Below, piece after piece: positions 1 to 13,689 of a stretch of 64,000 nucleotides of DNA (position 1 is the stretch's first letter; each line of letters opens with the position of its first letter). The stretch covers positions 243,616 to 307,615 of the forward strand of contig PUQB01000295.1 of the NCBI GenBank assembly GCA_003024785.1. Direction: 5' to 3'. Source of the DNA: Selaginella tamariscina. Its lineage: Eukaryota; Streptophyta; Lycopodiopsida; Selaginellales; Selaginellaceae. The position numbers and the translations under genes are program-made. The notes beneath the pieces were generated by a model that ran no database searches, was not told where the DNA came from, and saw nothing but the letters and a program-made list of their open reading frames with translations.

Positions 1-875
1 TTTGTGAATATTCATATGTACTGTGAGTATTATATGTGTACATATTTTCACCTGCATGTATACATATACATCTAGAGCTTAATATAAATATAAATCTCAT
101 TTTATTAATTAATATGATTTATTAATACTTTAAACTTTACACCTACTATTGTACATACACAGACGTAAAGACTACCAGAATGATAATTGCATGTAGGAAA
201 CAATTCACTAAAACCATAGTTGAAAACAGATGTTTTGTGTTGCATAATATAAATAATATGAACTCATAAAAGACTGCATATTCAAAATGTTAAAACCAAA
301 AAGATGAATCAATAATAACTTATGAATACAATTAAACAAACGAATACGAGAATAGGAAGGTAAGAACGGGAGAATGTAAAATATTTTAACATAGCATACA
401 AATATTAGTGTGTGGAGAATATTAATACAAATTCCAGCATAATAGTGTCATGTCAAAGAGACAAATATACAACAGGAGAATAAATGAAATATATATCCAT
501 AATAAAACAGTACAACTTAAAATAAGACTTCAAATTCAAAATATTATTTATACTATTTTATTTTTATTTATATAATTAATTTTATATCATTCTGTACTTC
601 TTTTTTTCATACTAACAGTGTTATAATAGCATATAGTGTTATAATAATATTATTATCCATTTGTACTCGTACTCCTAATTCAATTAAAATAGTTTAACTT
701 TACTTTTGAATTTTCTTATATATTAATGTATATTTTTTATAATAAGAAAAAATATCTTATTTAATAATAAAATCTTGTCTAGCAAAATAACAAAGGTGTG
801 TACGCGTGTTTTTATTTTTTATTTTTTGTTGAGGAAATAAAAAGAACATTCAATTAAACAAAATTATTTTTAGAT
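1..875. other. AT-rich intergenic stretch
   Basis: Very AT-rich sequence with homopolymer runs and short TATA-like tracts. I see no recognisable coding exon, RNA gene or element terminus here. Confidence 0.6.
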
Positions 876-929
876 ATGGTAACATTTATAAAAGCAAATG
901 TAAAAATTCACCCCGGATATATGTCATTA

Positions 930-1105
930 AAACATGAGAAGCATTGGTACCAAACAGTGTCTTTCTATTGGACTATCTTCATGGCAATACTGATATTTTC
1001 TTTCCAATGTTGTTTGTTTGTATGTGATGCATGTGTTATAGTTAGCAAACTACTAGCTACATTATATATTATTTTAATATATAATGTCTATATTATGTTA
1101 TAATA
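930..1105 (-). pseudogene. NLR exon 1/2 junction scrap (remnant)
   Basis: The plus-strand text resembles the reverse strand of the NLR genes in this window around the exon 1-exon 2 boundary: a 'tggtaccaaa' start, a GT-rich stretch, then 'gttatagttagcaaact', which matches 'gttagagctagcaaactcacctg' at the donor of NLR copy B. A closer relative of this same scrap lies at 51200-51425. It can no longer be read as protein. The orientation follows NLR-B. This is an assignment by eye from patchy similarity, so confidence is low. Confidence 0.35.
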
Positions 1106-1109
1106 TACG

Positions 1110-2484
1110 TTGTATATGGAATGTAAAAATGTCTCACGTAGTTAAAACATGTTTAAAAAAATTTATTAATGTGTTACTTATAAGTGATGATGTATCAGCC
1201 AAAATTGATAAATCATAAAATTTAAATCACACATGAATATTATTAATTGCATCGTGATACATATCATAGCCATGACATTATCATCAAATAGTCATATTGT
1301 ATGTGTTAATACTATTTAATTGAAATAGTTAATAGAATATTAATTATCATTTTATACTATATGTGATTCATGAAATAATAGGAACTATTAACAAAGTGAG
1401 TCATACGTGGAAAAACATGTTATTTAATTTTTTTTTATTTTTAGTAATTCAATGAGTTGCCTTAATACTTTATGAAAAAACTTTTGAGAATGGGTTTACT
1501 TCATGAATTTTTATCACAACCTTTCCCTCTCCCCTTAACCCAAAGGGCCAATCGGTGTTTATGAGAGGGTCCTTGATCGTGATGACTCATGTCGTTTAGG
1601 TCATTTTGTCTACATATCTCACAATCTTTACCTAAGTAATCAACCCACCATGTTAAATTATGACACTTTATTAAATGATGTCCTCATCCACAGACTCAAG
1701 TTGTTACTATGCCTTCCTTCAGAAGGTGTAGTCAAAGGCGTTTTTATTCATGTTTTTCTACTAATGCTTGGCTCACACCAGCTCAGAGGCAATCCCCACA
1801 TTGTGTGACCGCTTGGCTGTACTCACATCACATGTCAATCAGCCAATTATTACTACGAATTAAGATTTGATTATGTAGACACATATGAACCATCCACCTC
1901 TTCATTTGTGTTTTTCACCAGTTGACACTGTAAGTTGATGTGTCTTTGTAGTTCAACATGGGGTAGACTTAGGTGCTATTTGATGAATCCAAATTTACTT
2001 GATTGTTGGATTTAAATGAATAAATAATCTATATTTCACTAAGTAAAACTCTTCAACTTCCATATTTATCATTGAATTTAACTGGATTAGATGGTGAAAA
2101 TTGTTGGATTAAAAATTCACTTCATGACTGCATTACTCAATTAATGTAAATAAATATATAAGAATATGTATTCTTTAAAATGAATAAGTTTCACATGTTT
2201 TCATTTTATTTTTTAAAATATTGTAAATGAACAATTCACATAGTGAACATTTATGTTATTATGTGAAGATTATATGAATTAGAATTATTTCATGCATCCA
2301 TTCACTTTACTTCAGACTCATCGTAATATTTGGGTTAGCAATGCAGATAATATATGAAAACTTATTTCTCATTCCCTTTGGAAGAGTTTTACATTACTAA
2401 ATTAAAAAAGAAATTTTTATGTATTTTCATTGACATTATTTAATTAAAGAAATCAACGGTCATTATCTATATGAAGTAAGACAC
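1110..2484. other. AT-rich intergenic stretch
   Basis: No supported gene. The part from about 1500 to 1990 is less AT-rich than its surroundings and may be an old repeat, but no coding motif is visible on either strand. Confidence 0.5.
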
Positions 2485-3660
2485 TAGCCCCACAAAATGA
2501 GACTCCATCTTATTTTATGAAGTGAGACTCAAGTCTGAAGTGAGGGTTAAAGAACAAGCCTTATGAAGTGAGACTCTTTTGCTACGAAGTGAGATACCAA
2601 ATTCATGAAGTAAGACTCTTTCTTTACGAAGTGAGGCAGCAATTCAGCAAAGTGAAGTAGCAAGCCCACAAAGTGAGGCTCTAATGCCCATGAAGTAAGG
2701 CTCAATGTTCACAAAGTGAGGCTCTTTCCTTAGGTTGGGGTTATATGTGGGACATTTTTAAGGTGGGAGAGATTAAAACCCATGGTTACATGCTGCCCCC
2801 TACTGACATGGTAAAGAAAGTGGGAGATGGGGGATCCCCCATTCTGGTGAAAATTGCACCTAGACGGTAGGATCCATGTGAAACTAAAGGTACTAATCAA
2901 CAACGTTACTGCTCTTTTTAACATCCTTAACATTAAAAGCTTCTTAGATGTGGGAATAATCATCATCTCTTCTTCAAAGAAACACCTTTAGCATTTGAAA
3001 ATACCTTAAAACAACACCCATTCTTGCTTGTAAAAGAAGAGACCTTGTCAATTTGTGTGATATAACTAGTGGTCTTGCCATTTCTTCAATGCTGCTGCTA
3101 CTGCCCCTATTACATTAACTAATTATTATGCATGTGTGGGGGGGATACATGTAACCCCCCATGTGGGCCACTGGGAAAGCAATCAGCTAGAAGGGAAAGG
3201 CATCCTACCGGGGGCACATGTAACCCTAGCCTTATGAAATGAGGTACCAAGCCCTCGAACTGAGGCTCCAAGGCCCATGAAGTGAGAGTTATGCCCCACA
3301 AAGTGATGTACATGCATGTGTAGTGAGTTTCATGTTTAATGGAGTGAAACCCTAAGCCCACGTAGTGAGACCTCAAACACATGAAGTGAAAAGACTTGAT
3401 GCCATGAAGTGAGGGCCATGGCCCACAAAGTGAGTGTCTTGCCCCACAAAGCCCCATGAGTGAAGCTCCAAGCCACGGTCTGAGATGATGAGCAGCTCCA
3501 AGACAACGAAGTGAGACTCCAAGCCCATGGTTTAAGACCATGAGCATTTCCAAACCGTGGAGCAAGACTCTAAGCTTAACAAAGCAATACTTCAGTCTAT
3601 GAAGCGATAATTTAACCCCACAAAGCGAAACTCCACGTGTCACAATGTAGACAAAGAAAC
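2485..3660. repeat. AAGTGAG minisatellite, locus 1
   Basis: Degenerate tandem units of about 28-32 bp built round 'cAcraAAGTGAGrCTC' (for example 'cacaaagtgaggctc' and 'catgaagtgagactc'). There are two blocks, about 2500-2735 and 3230-3650, separated by a non-repetitive 500-bp spacer. The same motif family recurs at 21235-21560. The open frames across this tract come from the repeat and do not look like proteins. Confidence 0.8.
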
Positions 3661-3699
3661 AAGTTTTTAAATTTAAACTAAGGAAGAACAAGCTACATT

Positions 3700-4920
3700 G
3701 AAGGAAATTTAGTGAAAATTACATAATATTTATCACTTGTTTGTATTATTAGTGGACTCTAAAGTCTCTGCCATACAAGTGCAATGTTTGCAACGTCTTT
3801 CATTAGAATGGTCATATTCTTCTTCTTTTATTTATTGAACTAGACTCTGATTGTTGATTAGATGTTACATCATCTTCTACATAATGCTAGACAATACAGT
3901 ATATGCATGGCTGCTGCTTACATTGTTTGTGTCGGGTGCTTTATCTTTCTGGATTATAAATTTTGAAGTGTTTAAGAGTGAAGAATTGGGTCCCTTATAA
4001 TTCATATCCAAATATTTCATGGCCTTCTACATAATAACAAATTCTTTATATTCAAACCCTCTAAATTCATCCACTTGCACCAAAAGAATTTAATTAAGTT
4101 CACTTTGTATGGAATATACAAAAGCAGACCTTGGCTCTTGCCTTCATTCATGTGTTGTAAATGCTTAAGTTGTGTTCATGCCTCACTACATATAAGTTCT
4201 TTCTTTCCATATTTTGTTTATAAAAATATTTTAAAGTATGTGAGGTTTATATACAAAATGGGGTGCAATATGTCTTAATCATGAAAGAAGTCCACATGGA
4301 ATGAATGTTGCAAATCGGTGAGGTCACAATGAATTTAAAAATTGATTTTCATTGGGCAAAAACTCATTAGTATTATATGGGTCGAATGCAGCCCAATGTA
4401 TTACACTTAACACATGAATGAAATGTTTTAGAATGGTTACATTATGGATAACCTTACATAAAATCCTCTTCTACCGTGGAATTGTATTTAAATATTAAGT
4501 CCCATAATCTCGTTCACCTCGGGAACAGCACACCCATAGTGTGGCACAAACAACTCATGGAGTTCTTATGTCTGTCGAATGGTGTCCACACCAGATGCTT
4601 GATTAATCTTCACCGACACTTTCTTATTATTAGGAAATATTCGAACAAGCGGCATACTAAAGAGTGAAGCGTTAGTTGTAAAAACATTTAACATACTAGA
4701 ATACTCGATGGAGTGCATTGCAGTGACGACAACAAAGGTGTAAAGGTTTCATATCCAACGTAAAGGTTTGTTTTTTTCACCATATCCAATGGCTTTCGAA
4801 TGTGACCAGCCAAGCTGTCCATAGTATTATTCCATTAACATTCTAAAATATTCTAGGATATTCTAGGCACAAGCCTCCTTTCCGTAACAGACATATAAGT
4901 TACAATTAAATATTAATGTT
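3700..4920. other. Intergenic, no gene seen
   Basis: Moderately AT-rich sequence with short open frames that lack any family motif. It lies directly upstream of the S9 peptidase remnant. No RNA gene or repeat boundary was recognised. Confidence 0.5.
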
Positions 4921-4926
4921 AATGTA

Positions 4927-6880
4927 GACAGTCTGTGGTGAAAATTTGTTCATGAGTGCTGGCTCCCAAAGCATCCAACTTTTATTATGAAGGTACGTTT
5001 CTGTATGAATCTATACAAGCCATGATACATGAAAACACGTATATATATCTATACATAGGTATATGTAATTTACTAATTGTAGTAGGATTCTTGTGTGAAA
5101 TAAGGTGGACTTGAAAAACCTGAGTTCGATTAAGGTGATTTGGTCATCAGATGCATTAGACCTTGAACAATATCAAGGATTTATCAACGTACCGAAGATT
5201 ATTGAGTTTCCTACTATAGTCCTGGCGAAACGGCTTGTGTTAACTTTTATCCACCAGTTAATGCCAATTATGAAGCCCCACCTACAAAATAAACCCCCTC
5301 TTTTTGGTTTGGTATAATATGTGTGTGTAATATATGTATTTACACATATGTATCTGCATAAATATGTGTGTAACATTAAAGATATACACATGTATAGAGA
5401 TGTAGACACATCTCTGACATCCATAGTATATCAACATATATTATATGTATGTCCCTTTCTTTATTATATATTTACACACACACATGTATGCATATATAAA
5501 TTATGCTATGTATCGATTGTAGGTAATCCGACTTCGGAATCAGATACAACATTATAATTAGCAATTTAATTCTGGACAAGCGGCATTTGCCGATGTAAAT
5601 TACGGAGGAAGTACAGATACTCGAGTTACATATGTATGGATGTATATACATACTCCTTATTGTAGGCTTACCGAGAGAGGCTTAATGGGAACGATGTGCC
5701 TCTTACTTGGTAACACACACACACAACACGTGTATATATTTATCGTGATATTCACGTCTGCACGTGTTTACATGCATTCCTCTAATAAATTATGTATTCC
5801 CTTTCCCTTTCCCTATCTATCTATCTATCTATCTATGCATGCATATATATGTGGTTCTTGTATTTTGTAGGTCGCCTGTGGAGAGGTGGATAAAAATTGG
5901 CTAAATGGCTGTTCTCCTGGAGGCTATACAACACTAGCTGCTTTGTCATTTCGTAATACATTCAAAGCCGCGCTTCACTCTACAGGGTACATCATCTTTT
6001 TAATTAACTAACTTGGTTAAACACTATTATATTTAGTTATTAAGCTTTTTTTTTAAATTACAGGTGAGCGATCCTGCTGGACTTGTTGAGGACACTCACA
6101 AGTTCGAATCACGTTACCTTGACACGGTCACGCTTATAGTTACACCTGCACACAACATAGATGCATATCATATATATCTGTGTACCTCTATACATATATA
6201 TGTGTGTGTTCTCAATGCTAGACCAAGTTTTGTACGTATTTACACACGCAGAGAAAGAGGATATGTTGTTTTCTTCTATTAAGTATGTATGTTGTAGGGG
6301 ATTCTACGTACAAGCTATTATGAGCGCTCACCAATCAACTTTCCTGAACGCTTTTCATGCCCACTTATTTAGTTTCAAGGACTCCATACAAGGTGCTTGA
6401 GCTATAACACACACATAGTCGCTCTCTCACACACACAGATTGTTTTTTAGTGTACTCTCTGACACCTGTTTGGGAAAATGCATACAGGTTGTACCACCTG
6501 ACCAAGCTTGCAAGATATACGAGGCTGCGAAAGCAAAATGCATCCCAGTTGCATTAGTAGAGTATGAAGGTAAACAACATGGTTTCAGAAAGGTACATTA
6601 CACACACACAGACGTGAACATTTGTAAATTGCAGCTTTATACACTTGAATCTCCATATACTGTGTATACACATCGTTTCATATGCATATAGTATCTATAA
6701 CAAGAGATAATATGCACTTGCTCTGGTTAATGAAAGTAATTATGATGTTAATTATGTGTGTATTATATAGGTTTGAGTATATTTACTTAAAAGGGTTTTA
6801 TAAACAGGCTGAGAATATCAAGTACACACTCGAGCAGGAAATGGCCTTTTTGCATGCCTCATTGGCAATTTTCTACCTGC
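4927..6880 (+). pseudogene. S9 prolyl-oligopeptidase / dipeptidyl aminopeptidase-like remnant, copy 1
   Basis: Exon-like islands read in order as the catalytic half of the plant S9 peptidase family (alpha/beta-hydrolase serine peptidases): 'VCGENLFMSAGS' (4932), 'SSDALDLEQYQGFINVPKI' then 'IEFPTIV' (5105-5220), 'TSESDTTL' (5528), 'GCSPGGYTTLAALSFRNTF' (5900-5965), 'VSDPAGLVEDTHKFESRYLD' (6064), 'VVPPDQACKIYEA' (6488) and 'VEYEGKQHGFRK' (6560), ending 'AENIKYTLEQEMAF' (6809). The nucleophile Ser motif GxSxGG and the His motif QHG are still visible. Introns are rich in CA/TA repeats. Death is clear: an 8-bp loss near 5580 removes part of 'FWTSRGWAF', in-frame stops occur, and several exon frames are lost. 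Two other copies lie at 29690-31187 and 60093-61440. The N-terminal beta-propeller is not seen here. Confidence 0.85.
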
Positions 6881-6910
6881 TGATAATATACTTCCTGTAC
6901 ATGTTGACAA

Positions 6911-7195
6911 CTTGGATCCGTAAACAGGCACATTTTCAAGCTGTTATATATGTAGTGTGTGTATGTGTGCGCGTGTGTGCATGCGTTCTTGTAGATTACT
7001 ATTCTTATGTATACGTAGATGGTGTAGACTATTATTCTTATGTATACATAGATGGTGTGATATCGGCTTGGACCCGTAAAGGGCACATTTTTAAGCTGCT
7101 ATATACGTAGTCATTGTAGTGTGTATGTGTTTGCGCGTGTGCAAGTGTTCTTGGAGACTGCTTTATGTATACAAAGATAATGTGATATAGGCTTT
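6911..7195. repeat. Tandem duplication of about 155 bp plus microsatellites
   Basis: The segment starting 'ggatccgtaaacaggcacatttt' is repeated as 'ggacccgtaaagggcacattttt' about 155 bp later, each followed by a GT-rich tract and 'tatgtatac'. A shorter 30-bp unit, 'tattcttatgtatacgtagatggtgt', is itself doubled inside. A pure (CA)n tract follows at about 7208-7234. Confidence 0.7.
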
Positions 7196-7235
7196 TCTCT
7201 CTTCACAAACAAACACACACACACACACACACACA

Positions 7236-8540
7236 AAATCCATTATGTTACACGATTGAGCTATATACATCTTTCTTTTTCTAATTTGTTGTTATAAGTT
7301 ATAACAGTGTATATTTAATTATATTTTTCAAAGATTTAAAGCTTTATGTGATACACACATAGATATAGGTCTTAACATCTCAATGGGATATATTAGTATT
7401 TTTATTAAAAGGTATATATGTAAAAGCATCATCAATTGATTAATACTCTGCTAATTATTTTATTCATTAATAACTAGAATGAACATATTATTAATCTTTG
7501 AATTAAGCTACTTTTAATTTCTAGATGTATAATGCATCTCTTTATATTAACTTAAAATATGTGTATTTATATTATACTTTTAAATATATTATTTAATTAA
7601 TTTAGAGAATCACTAAAATCAAGAAACAGTGAATGAGTGTGACATTAAGAAGTTTACAATTTAGAGCATCCTAAGTATGTAACGAGCCCTCGTATCAAAA
7701 TATATATTTAATGCTAATTTAGTTTATGTGATGATAATTAGTTCCACTAAATTTGAAATGATCATTCATATAACGATAAATTAATAATGGTTACTGTTCA
7801 GTTAAATTCTAAAACTTATTTTAGTTAAAGTCCAAACGCAATATAGTTATACAAGACTAAAAAATAAATATATTTTAGTTTCACATACAAGTTTATAAAA
7901 TCTCATAATTTTTAAAGATTTCAAGGATATAAAGTTGTAAACCCTAAAACAATATCTCTAATTGGTTTGACTAATCTATTGGAATCCGCTGGTAAAATAT
8001 CAGCCACGTGGCTGCGGCTGATAATTCTTCACGCGGTCTATCGTTACAAGAGCATTGCTGGCTTACGAGACGCTTGGACACACAGGTATCCAAAGAGAGA
8101 GGAATTATACATTTGTGTATAGCATTTACTGGAGGTAAATAGTTACTGGCTATTGTGCGTTATGTGTACAAAGACATAAATGAATACATACATACACATA
8201 TATACTTCTACATAACAATAAAAACTCGCCTGAATTACAACTTTTGCTAAATATGTGTATGTGTCATTCTATATATCTATATGCACATTTGTTCACTGCT
8301 TAGCTTTTCCAAATTACACATACAAAGGGACATTTATATGTTATAAAATATAACTATGTAATAATAATAAAGTTGTTTATTAAATTTATTACAAAAATGA
8401 ATTTATTTTATAATGAAATAAAAGAGTTTCTTTTTTTAAATAATAATTAAAAAATTAAATTATATTAATATTTTATTCTTATTATAAATTAATGATTTTT
8501 CTATTTCTCATTTATTACCGTTAAAACTAAAAATGTAACT
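7236..8540. other. AT-rich 5' region of NLR copy A; shares a block with NLR copy B
   Basis: Mostly AT-rich. About 7970-8110 ('cagccacgtggct', 'acgcggtcta', 'ttggacacacaggtatcc') reappears inverted near 57140-57270 upstream of NLR copy B, so the duplication that made the two NLR loci extends at least 700 bp upstream of the start codon. No other gene seen. Confidence 0.6.
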
Positions 8541-8735
8541 TTTAACAGGTTTGGCTAGCACTCGACTACGACAGCGGTGAAAGATTTACAACAAGTAAAT
8601 AAACTCTTCTGGGTGTAATATTGTCATGTGAACATTGCGTGGTGTGTGTGTGTTGTGTGTGTGAGAGAGAGAGAGAGAGAGAAACTTTCACGGCGATTAT
8701 TAAGTATGATTTGCAGTTGATTAAGCTCTATCGCT
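8541..8735 (+). promoter_or_regulatory. Conserved leader of NLR copy A (probable 5' UTR)
   Basis: This block, from 'ttttaacaggtttggctagc' to the ATG, is nearly the same as the inverted block 56341-56500 in front of NLR copy B. In copy B 'gatttaccag|gtaaatc' and 'ttttcag|ttgatt' suggest a 5' UTR intron. Copy A reads 'gatttacaacaagtaaat' at the donor, so that splice site may be damaged. A (GT)n-(GA)n microsatellite (8640-8682) sits inside. The UTR-intron reading is inferred. Confidence 0.5.
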
Positions 8736-11465
8736 ATGGTTGACCGTGATCGTACGTCGCTTGCATCTGGATCGATTGGGGCCGTGCTTGGACCGGTGAT
8801 TGGTGAGCCGCTGAAGAGTGCAATTGCGGCTGTAATCCTTCCAGCGTGCCGCTTTGTAAAGAATGGGTGGGAGCTGAAAAACATTATTGCTGGCGTGAAT
8901 GCCTCTGATTGTCTTCGTCTTTTGCCTGAGGTGGCAAATTGTATGAAAGACTTCCATCCAGCTCTGATGAATACATCATGTTGAGCAATTTCAAAAATGA
9001 TTTGGAGGAGCTCATGGTGAACACCATAGATGGAGCTAAAAACTACAGTGTGTATAACAGGTGAGTTTGCTAGCTCTAACACACACACACAACGCACATC
9101 TGGATGTTTCAGATGGATGAAATCCAGAAAGATTCTGGCCTGCAAGGAGCGAGTTGAAGCTGATCTGGTTGCAGTGAGAGCCCTGGTGGAAGATAACCGC
9201 AGTCACTATTTGGTACCAACACTTGACATGCGGAAACCTATAGTTCTAAGGGAGCCGTATATCTCCTACCTGAGATCTTTACTTGCCGATGAACATGGAC
9301 CTGAATGGATTCTTATACATGGGAAGAGCGGAATGGGAAAAACGCATTTGGTTCAATACGTTTTTCAGATGCAGGAGGTGAGAGAACTCTTTAGTTGTAT
9401 TGCATATCTCAAAGTTGGCCGAGGCAAAGACGAGGTATCAATGGTGATGGACATTTGTTCTCAATTGCGGATGCTCCCTGGGCATTCAAAGGTATGTACC
9501 ATAGATATATTTACATGTATATTAATGCTGATCATTGATCGCTCCGTAGGTGACAAATGTAGGAGAGGGCATGCAATCAATCCAGACCTTTGCAAATCGA
9601 ACTTCAAATAAGAAAACTCTTGTTGTACTAGAGAATGTGTGGAACGCAGATGTTTTGAGGGCAGTTGACATCAAAGGTGTTCGGAAACTGGTTACCAGTC
9701 AGAAGGCAAACGTGCTTAATCAATTCTCAAGGAATAGAATTGCAAAACTAGAAGTGAATCCTTTATCATATAGAGATGCGTCCACACTCTTCTGCCTGCA
9801 TGCCTTTGAGAAAGAAGAGGCTCCTGAAGATATAAGACATCATGTCGAGTTAATGGTTAAACAATGTTATGGAGTTCCAAAAGTGTTGGAAATCATGGCT
9901 AGGCACATGGCTAAGGACATTGAAACTTTGTATTGTCCTACATACTGGGAACATGTTCTGGAAAAGATCAGGCGAGGAAACTGTGATGAGCACGAAAAGA
10001 TATTTAGGGTGCTAAAGCTGAGTTACGACGACTTAAGCAACGATGAGAAGGTGCTTTTCTGTGCATTGCTATGGAAGGCAGATATCACTATTCTCTCGAT
10101 TTTAGAAGATCAACCGATGTTAGACATCCGCTCTATTACTGGTGGCTGGTGTTAAGCTCGTATGAACATGATGATTATTACCACAGGGAATTTTTATCTG
10201 CACGGAAATCACTGGAAGATGCATCTTTAGCTGATAAAGATACTGTTCGTAGTAGTCAATTGATGCTTGAACTAGCAGACTACATCATCAAAACAGACAA
10301 ACATCCATATTTCACACTTCGCACTTGCAGCGGTCAGACATCACAAGTAGAGGTGATCTATGGAGAAACAGGAGACATAAAAGGTCAAAAGGTTTCAGAT
10401 ATTCTGTCGAATGAAATGCCTCGCTTGTCCGTACTGCAACTGATGTGTCTGAGGGGCCAATGCATATCTCTTTGGAAAGCTTCTCCAACCTGAAGTTTTT
10501 ATGGTTGAATGGGCAGTTCATAACAATTTGTGGATTGGAGCTCCTTGTGCAGTTAAGATACTTAACGCTTACTCCTTATGAAAGATGCTGGTGCTCTTAT
10601 GAAAATCTGCTTGAGGGGCTTGGCAGACTTCATCAGCTGGAGGTTCTTCAAATACGTTGTTCCAAAGAATGTGATGGAGGTGCCCATCTGGATTTCAGGT
10701 TTCTGAAAAACATGGACAGGTATAAAACTGTATTATAGTCTATATAAGTGTTAATGTAACGTTCTGCATGCAGTATGAATTTATAGAGTTTCATATGCAT
10801 TTGTGGTTTTGTGAGATTTGCATTTCTGATGTCTACATATATAATGTTTAAATAGGATATTGCTCATAATCATTGCCATTTTTATGTACAGGTTGAATTG
10901 CTTGTATATTAGTTCGATGAGGATTCATCCAGTGAGAAATTCACATTTTCTTGAAAAAATGAATCATTTACAAGTTTTAAGGTTAACAAGTAGTCCCTTA
11001 GATTTGAATTATCCAACTTTCAATAGTTCATTGGAGGAAGTCTGTTTGGGAAACTGTGAACGGCAAGTATACCTTAATCCAACAGAATCTGAAACAGTTG
11101 AAGCTGATCCACAAAATTTTGTGTGGTTGCTCAATGGCACTCAGAAAGTTACGTATCTTAGAGCTCTGCAGAGAGAAAAACTTCCCATCTTTGGTTTCCT
11201 TAAAGCTTAAGACTGCATCAAAGTACCTTCCGAATGGTTTGGAATCACTTCATCGTCTACGATATTTAACTCTGAATGGAGGTGGAACTCTATTGGAACT
11301 TCCTTCTATAAACAAGTTGCCCAACTTAGAGCGGTTGGATTTGTCTTGGTTCTCAGGAAAGCACTTCCCTGAATCATTTAGTGAACCTGGGGCTTTTCCA
11401 AGATTGGTGTATCTAACTATCTCAAACTGCCAGCAACTTGAAGTACTTGCTTTCCAGGTATACAC

Positions 11466-11535
<70 letters not shown>

Positions 11536-13021
11536 GTATTCTGTGTATAGAAGACAAAGCAAATACACTCAAATATACACATAACTATATAACTTTAAGT
11601 ATAACATATAAATAATAAAATTCCAAGATAACTTTAAAGTAAAACATTTTCAAAATACTGTGAAAGAAGTGAAAACTTTATTTTGTTCAGTTAAACAATG
11701 TTCTGGAAGTAAAAATCTCACGTTGCGACCAGTTGTTACAAATTCAATTCAAGGTAAATTAATTATATACATATGTTGGTTTAGGTTGCTTGTATCTTAA
11801 ATAATGAATGAAACTACCGGATAATTAGTATAATTTTTGTTTAAATGACTAAGAATTTTATTAAAAATGTTCTTAGCATTTGGTATTTCACTTAGTGTAA
11901 TAGTAACTGTTGACATATGCATGTATAACGTACATGTGCTTCATTAAATATAAGATTTATGTAATTAAAGAATTAAAAGCCCAATATGAACAAAGTTTCA
12001 CACTTAAAATTGCGTATGATTTGTAGTTTATGGCATATATACATATGTATATCGGAAATATTACTGTATATCATAAATAACTTGAATTAAATTAGCTTTT
12101 AAAATAATCATTATAAAATATGAATAAATAACTACACTTATATGCATACCATGTGAACTTGAAGGTTTTGATTATTTTAATACTCATTATTATACCCATG
12201 CATGATGGATATATTTTACGGTTAATACTACATGCAATTATCTGGAATAGACATGATTTTCATTTCAAGTTTTATAAAATTTAATATTTCCTAGCAAAAT
12301 TTATATTATACTATAAATATGTAAATGCATGAATATTGCAAGTCTCATGCTACGTCTTTATATATTAGTATTATGTATTATTATATTATTTAACATTGAT
12401 TGAAAGTAAAAATATTTGATTTTGCAGGGATTGTTGACAAGTTTATATATTAAAGATTGCAACAACGTAAGTCAGCTGGGTTTCATTGAACAGTTCCATG
12501 GCTATATATCAATAGAAAGATGCAATCATCTTCAAAGACTTCTACCTCATTCCTCTTATCTAAACGTCAACTATCTTCGTTTAGATTCCTTGCCTTCGTT
12601 GGTATGGGAAGGAGTAAATTATTGGATTTCCAAGACTTCAAGAGCTTACAATTGGACGTTTCACATTCAAACATTTACCGTCCATCGTCACATTGCTCAC
12701 AGGTCTTAAGAGGTTAACTATCTATAATTGTCCGCAGCTGGAAGCACTATTAGAGGACCACACACAATTTTTCTCCCTTATCAACTTGAAAAGATGGAAT
12801 TACGAAATTTGCCTAAACTAATTTATTTTTCAGACTGTATAGAAACTCTTAGTTCTTTAAGGATTATTAGAATGTACGGATGTCCTAGACTTGGAACTGT
12901 TAATGGGAAGTGGAGACTGCTGGTACGAAAGGAGGGAAAACTGGTTGAGAAAACGGATGAAGGAATATTAAAACTTGTATCTCCGTATATGCACATGGTA
13001 ATGTATATGTATATAACATAA
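8736..13021 (+). pseudogene. NB-ARC-LRR (NLR) immune receptor-type gene, copy A, frame-broken
   Basis: Plant NLR proteins are intracellular pathogen sensors. By comparison with copy B the exons are about 8736-9060, 9113-9491, 9550-10719, 10892-11457 and 12428-12990. The N-terminus is helical ('MVDRDRTSLASGSIGAVLG'), possibly RPW8/CC-like. NB-ARC motifs are P-loop 'GKSGMGKTHLVQ', kinase-2-like 'TLVVLENVW', RNBS-B-like 'RKLVTSQK' and GLPLA-like 'CYGVPKVLE'. LRRs follow ('LKFLWLNG', 'LRYLTL', 'LEVLQIRC', 'LERLDLS', 'LVYLTISNCQQ'). Relative to copy B it has a 1-bp loss near 8960 (leading to a stop at about 8982), a 1-bp loss near 10057, a 1-bp loss near 10455, an indel near 11148 plus a loss of about 25 bp near 11170, and a break near 12700. 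Unless these are assembly errors the gene is dead. The last intron (970 bp) starts with a (TA)n tract. Confidence 0.85.
11475..11532. repeat. (TA)29 microsatellite in last NLR-A intron
   Basis: Uninterrupted TA repeat of 58 bp just after the donor site at 11458. The equivalent intron of NLR-B has a much shorter (TA)n at about 53412-53435, so the tract expanded or contracted after duplication. Confidence 0.95.
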
Positions 13022-13689
13022 TATTAAAGATGTGAACATTTTAACATACACACACATATATATAAACTCTTCTTGATAAACATTTATTTACTGGTCGTAT
13101 ATATTTTTTGTGCAGTGATTGCTACAAACTGCATAGATGTTTTTTAGATTCATAGAGTAAGCAAGATAAGTTGGTATATGTAATTAAATATTAATACACA
13201 AGACAAGATATAAATTTTTAAATATAACTGTAAATATCCTACGGTGGATATGATGTATGCATTTGTGACATCCACATAGCACGATTAGCATTGTGGCCTT
13301 GTATAAATACGGGGCTTCTAGTAGTCTTAATGGTATTGGAGTTACAAAGCCTTTCATTTGGTGAAGAAGTTACTCTTGTGCCCAATAACTTAGGCCTTAC
13401 TTTTTTTTCTTAGTATTAAGTTCTTTCTTTTTCCCTCTCTAACAAGATGAGTTTGTGTTATTATTGCCATTTGCAAGGCATCATATATCCTAGGCCACTC
13501 TGCCATGACATTTGCAAGGCATCATACATTGCATGCCACTCTACCATGAAAAGTTGGTTCATTGTCCTCAACCTACTCCTCAAGTCACCATTGCTACTCC
13601 AAGCTCTTATTCTAGTTCCTCGGCAAATTCTCGAGTGCATCCCAACCTTTCTGTGGAGATCTTTTGAAGATGTGTATTATTGGTGTGAA
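13022..13689. other. Probable gypsy leader/LTR remnant
   Basis: From about 13265 the sequence ('tgtgacatcc', TATA-like 'tataaatac' near 13301, then a T-rich stretch) has the look of an LTR promoter and leader before the gag-like region that follows. No matching second LTR was found, so the boundaries are not fixed. 13022-13260 is AT-rich without features. Confidence 0.35.

Noticed and set aside
5173-7110. Small open frames in the GT/CA-rich introns of the S9 remnant
   Set aside because: Composition is microsatellite-derived (Tyr/Ile/Cys/Val-rich) and they overlap introns defined by the S9 exon islands.
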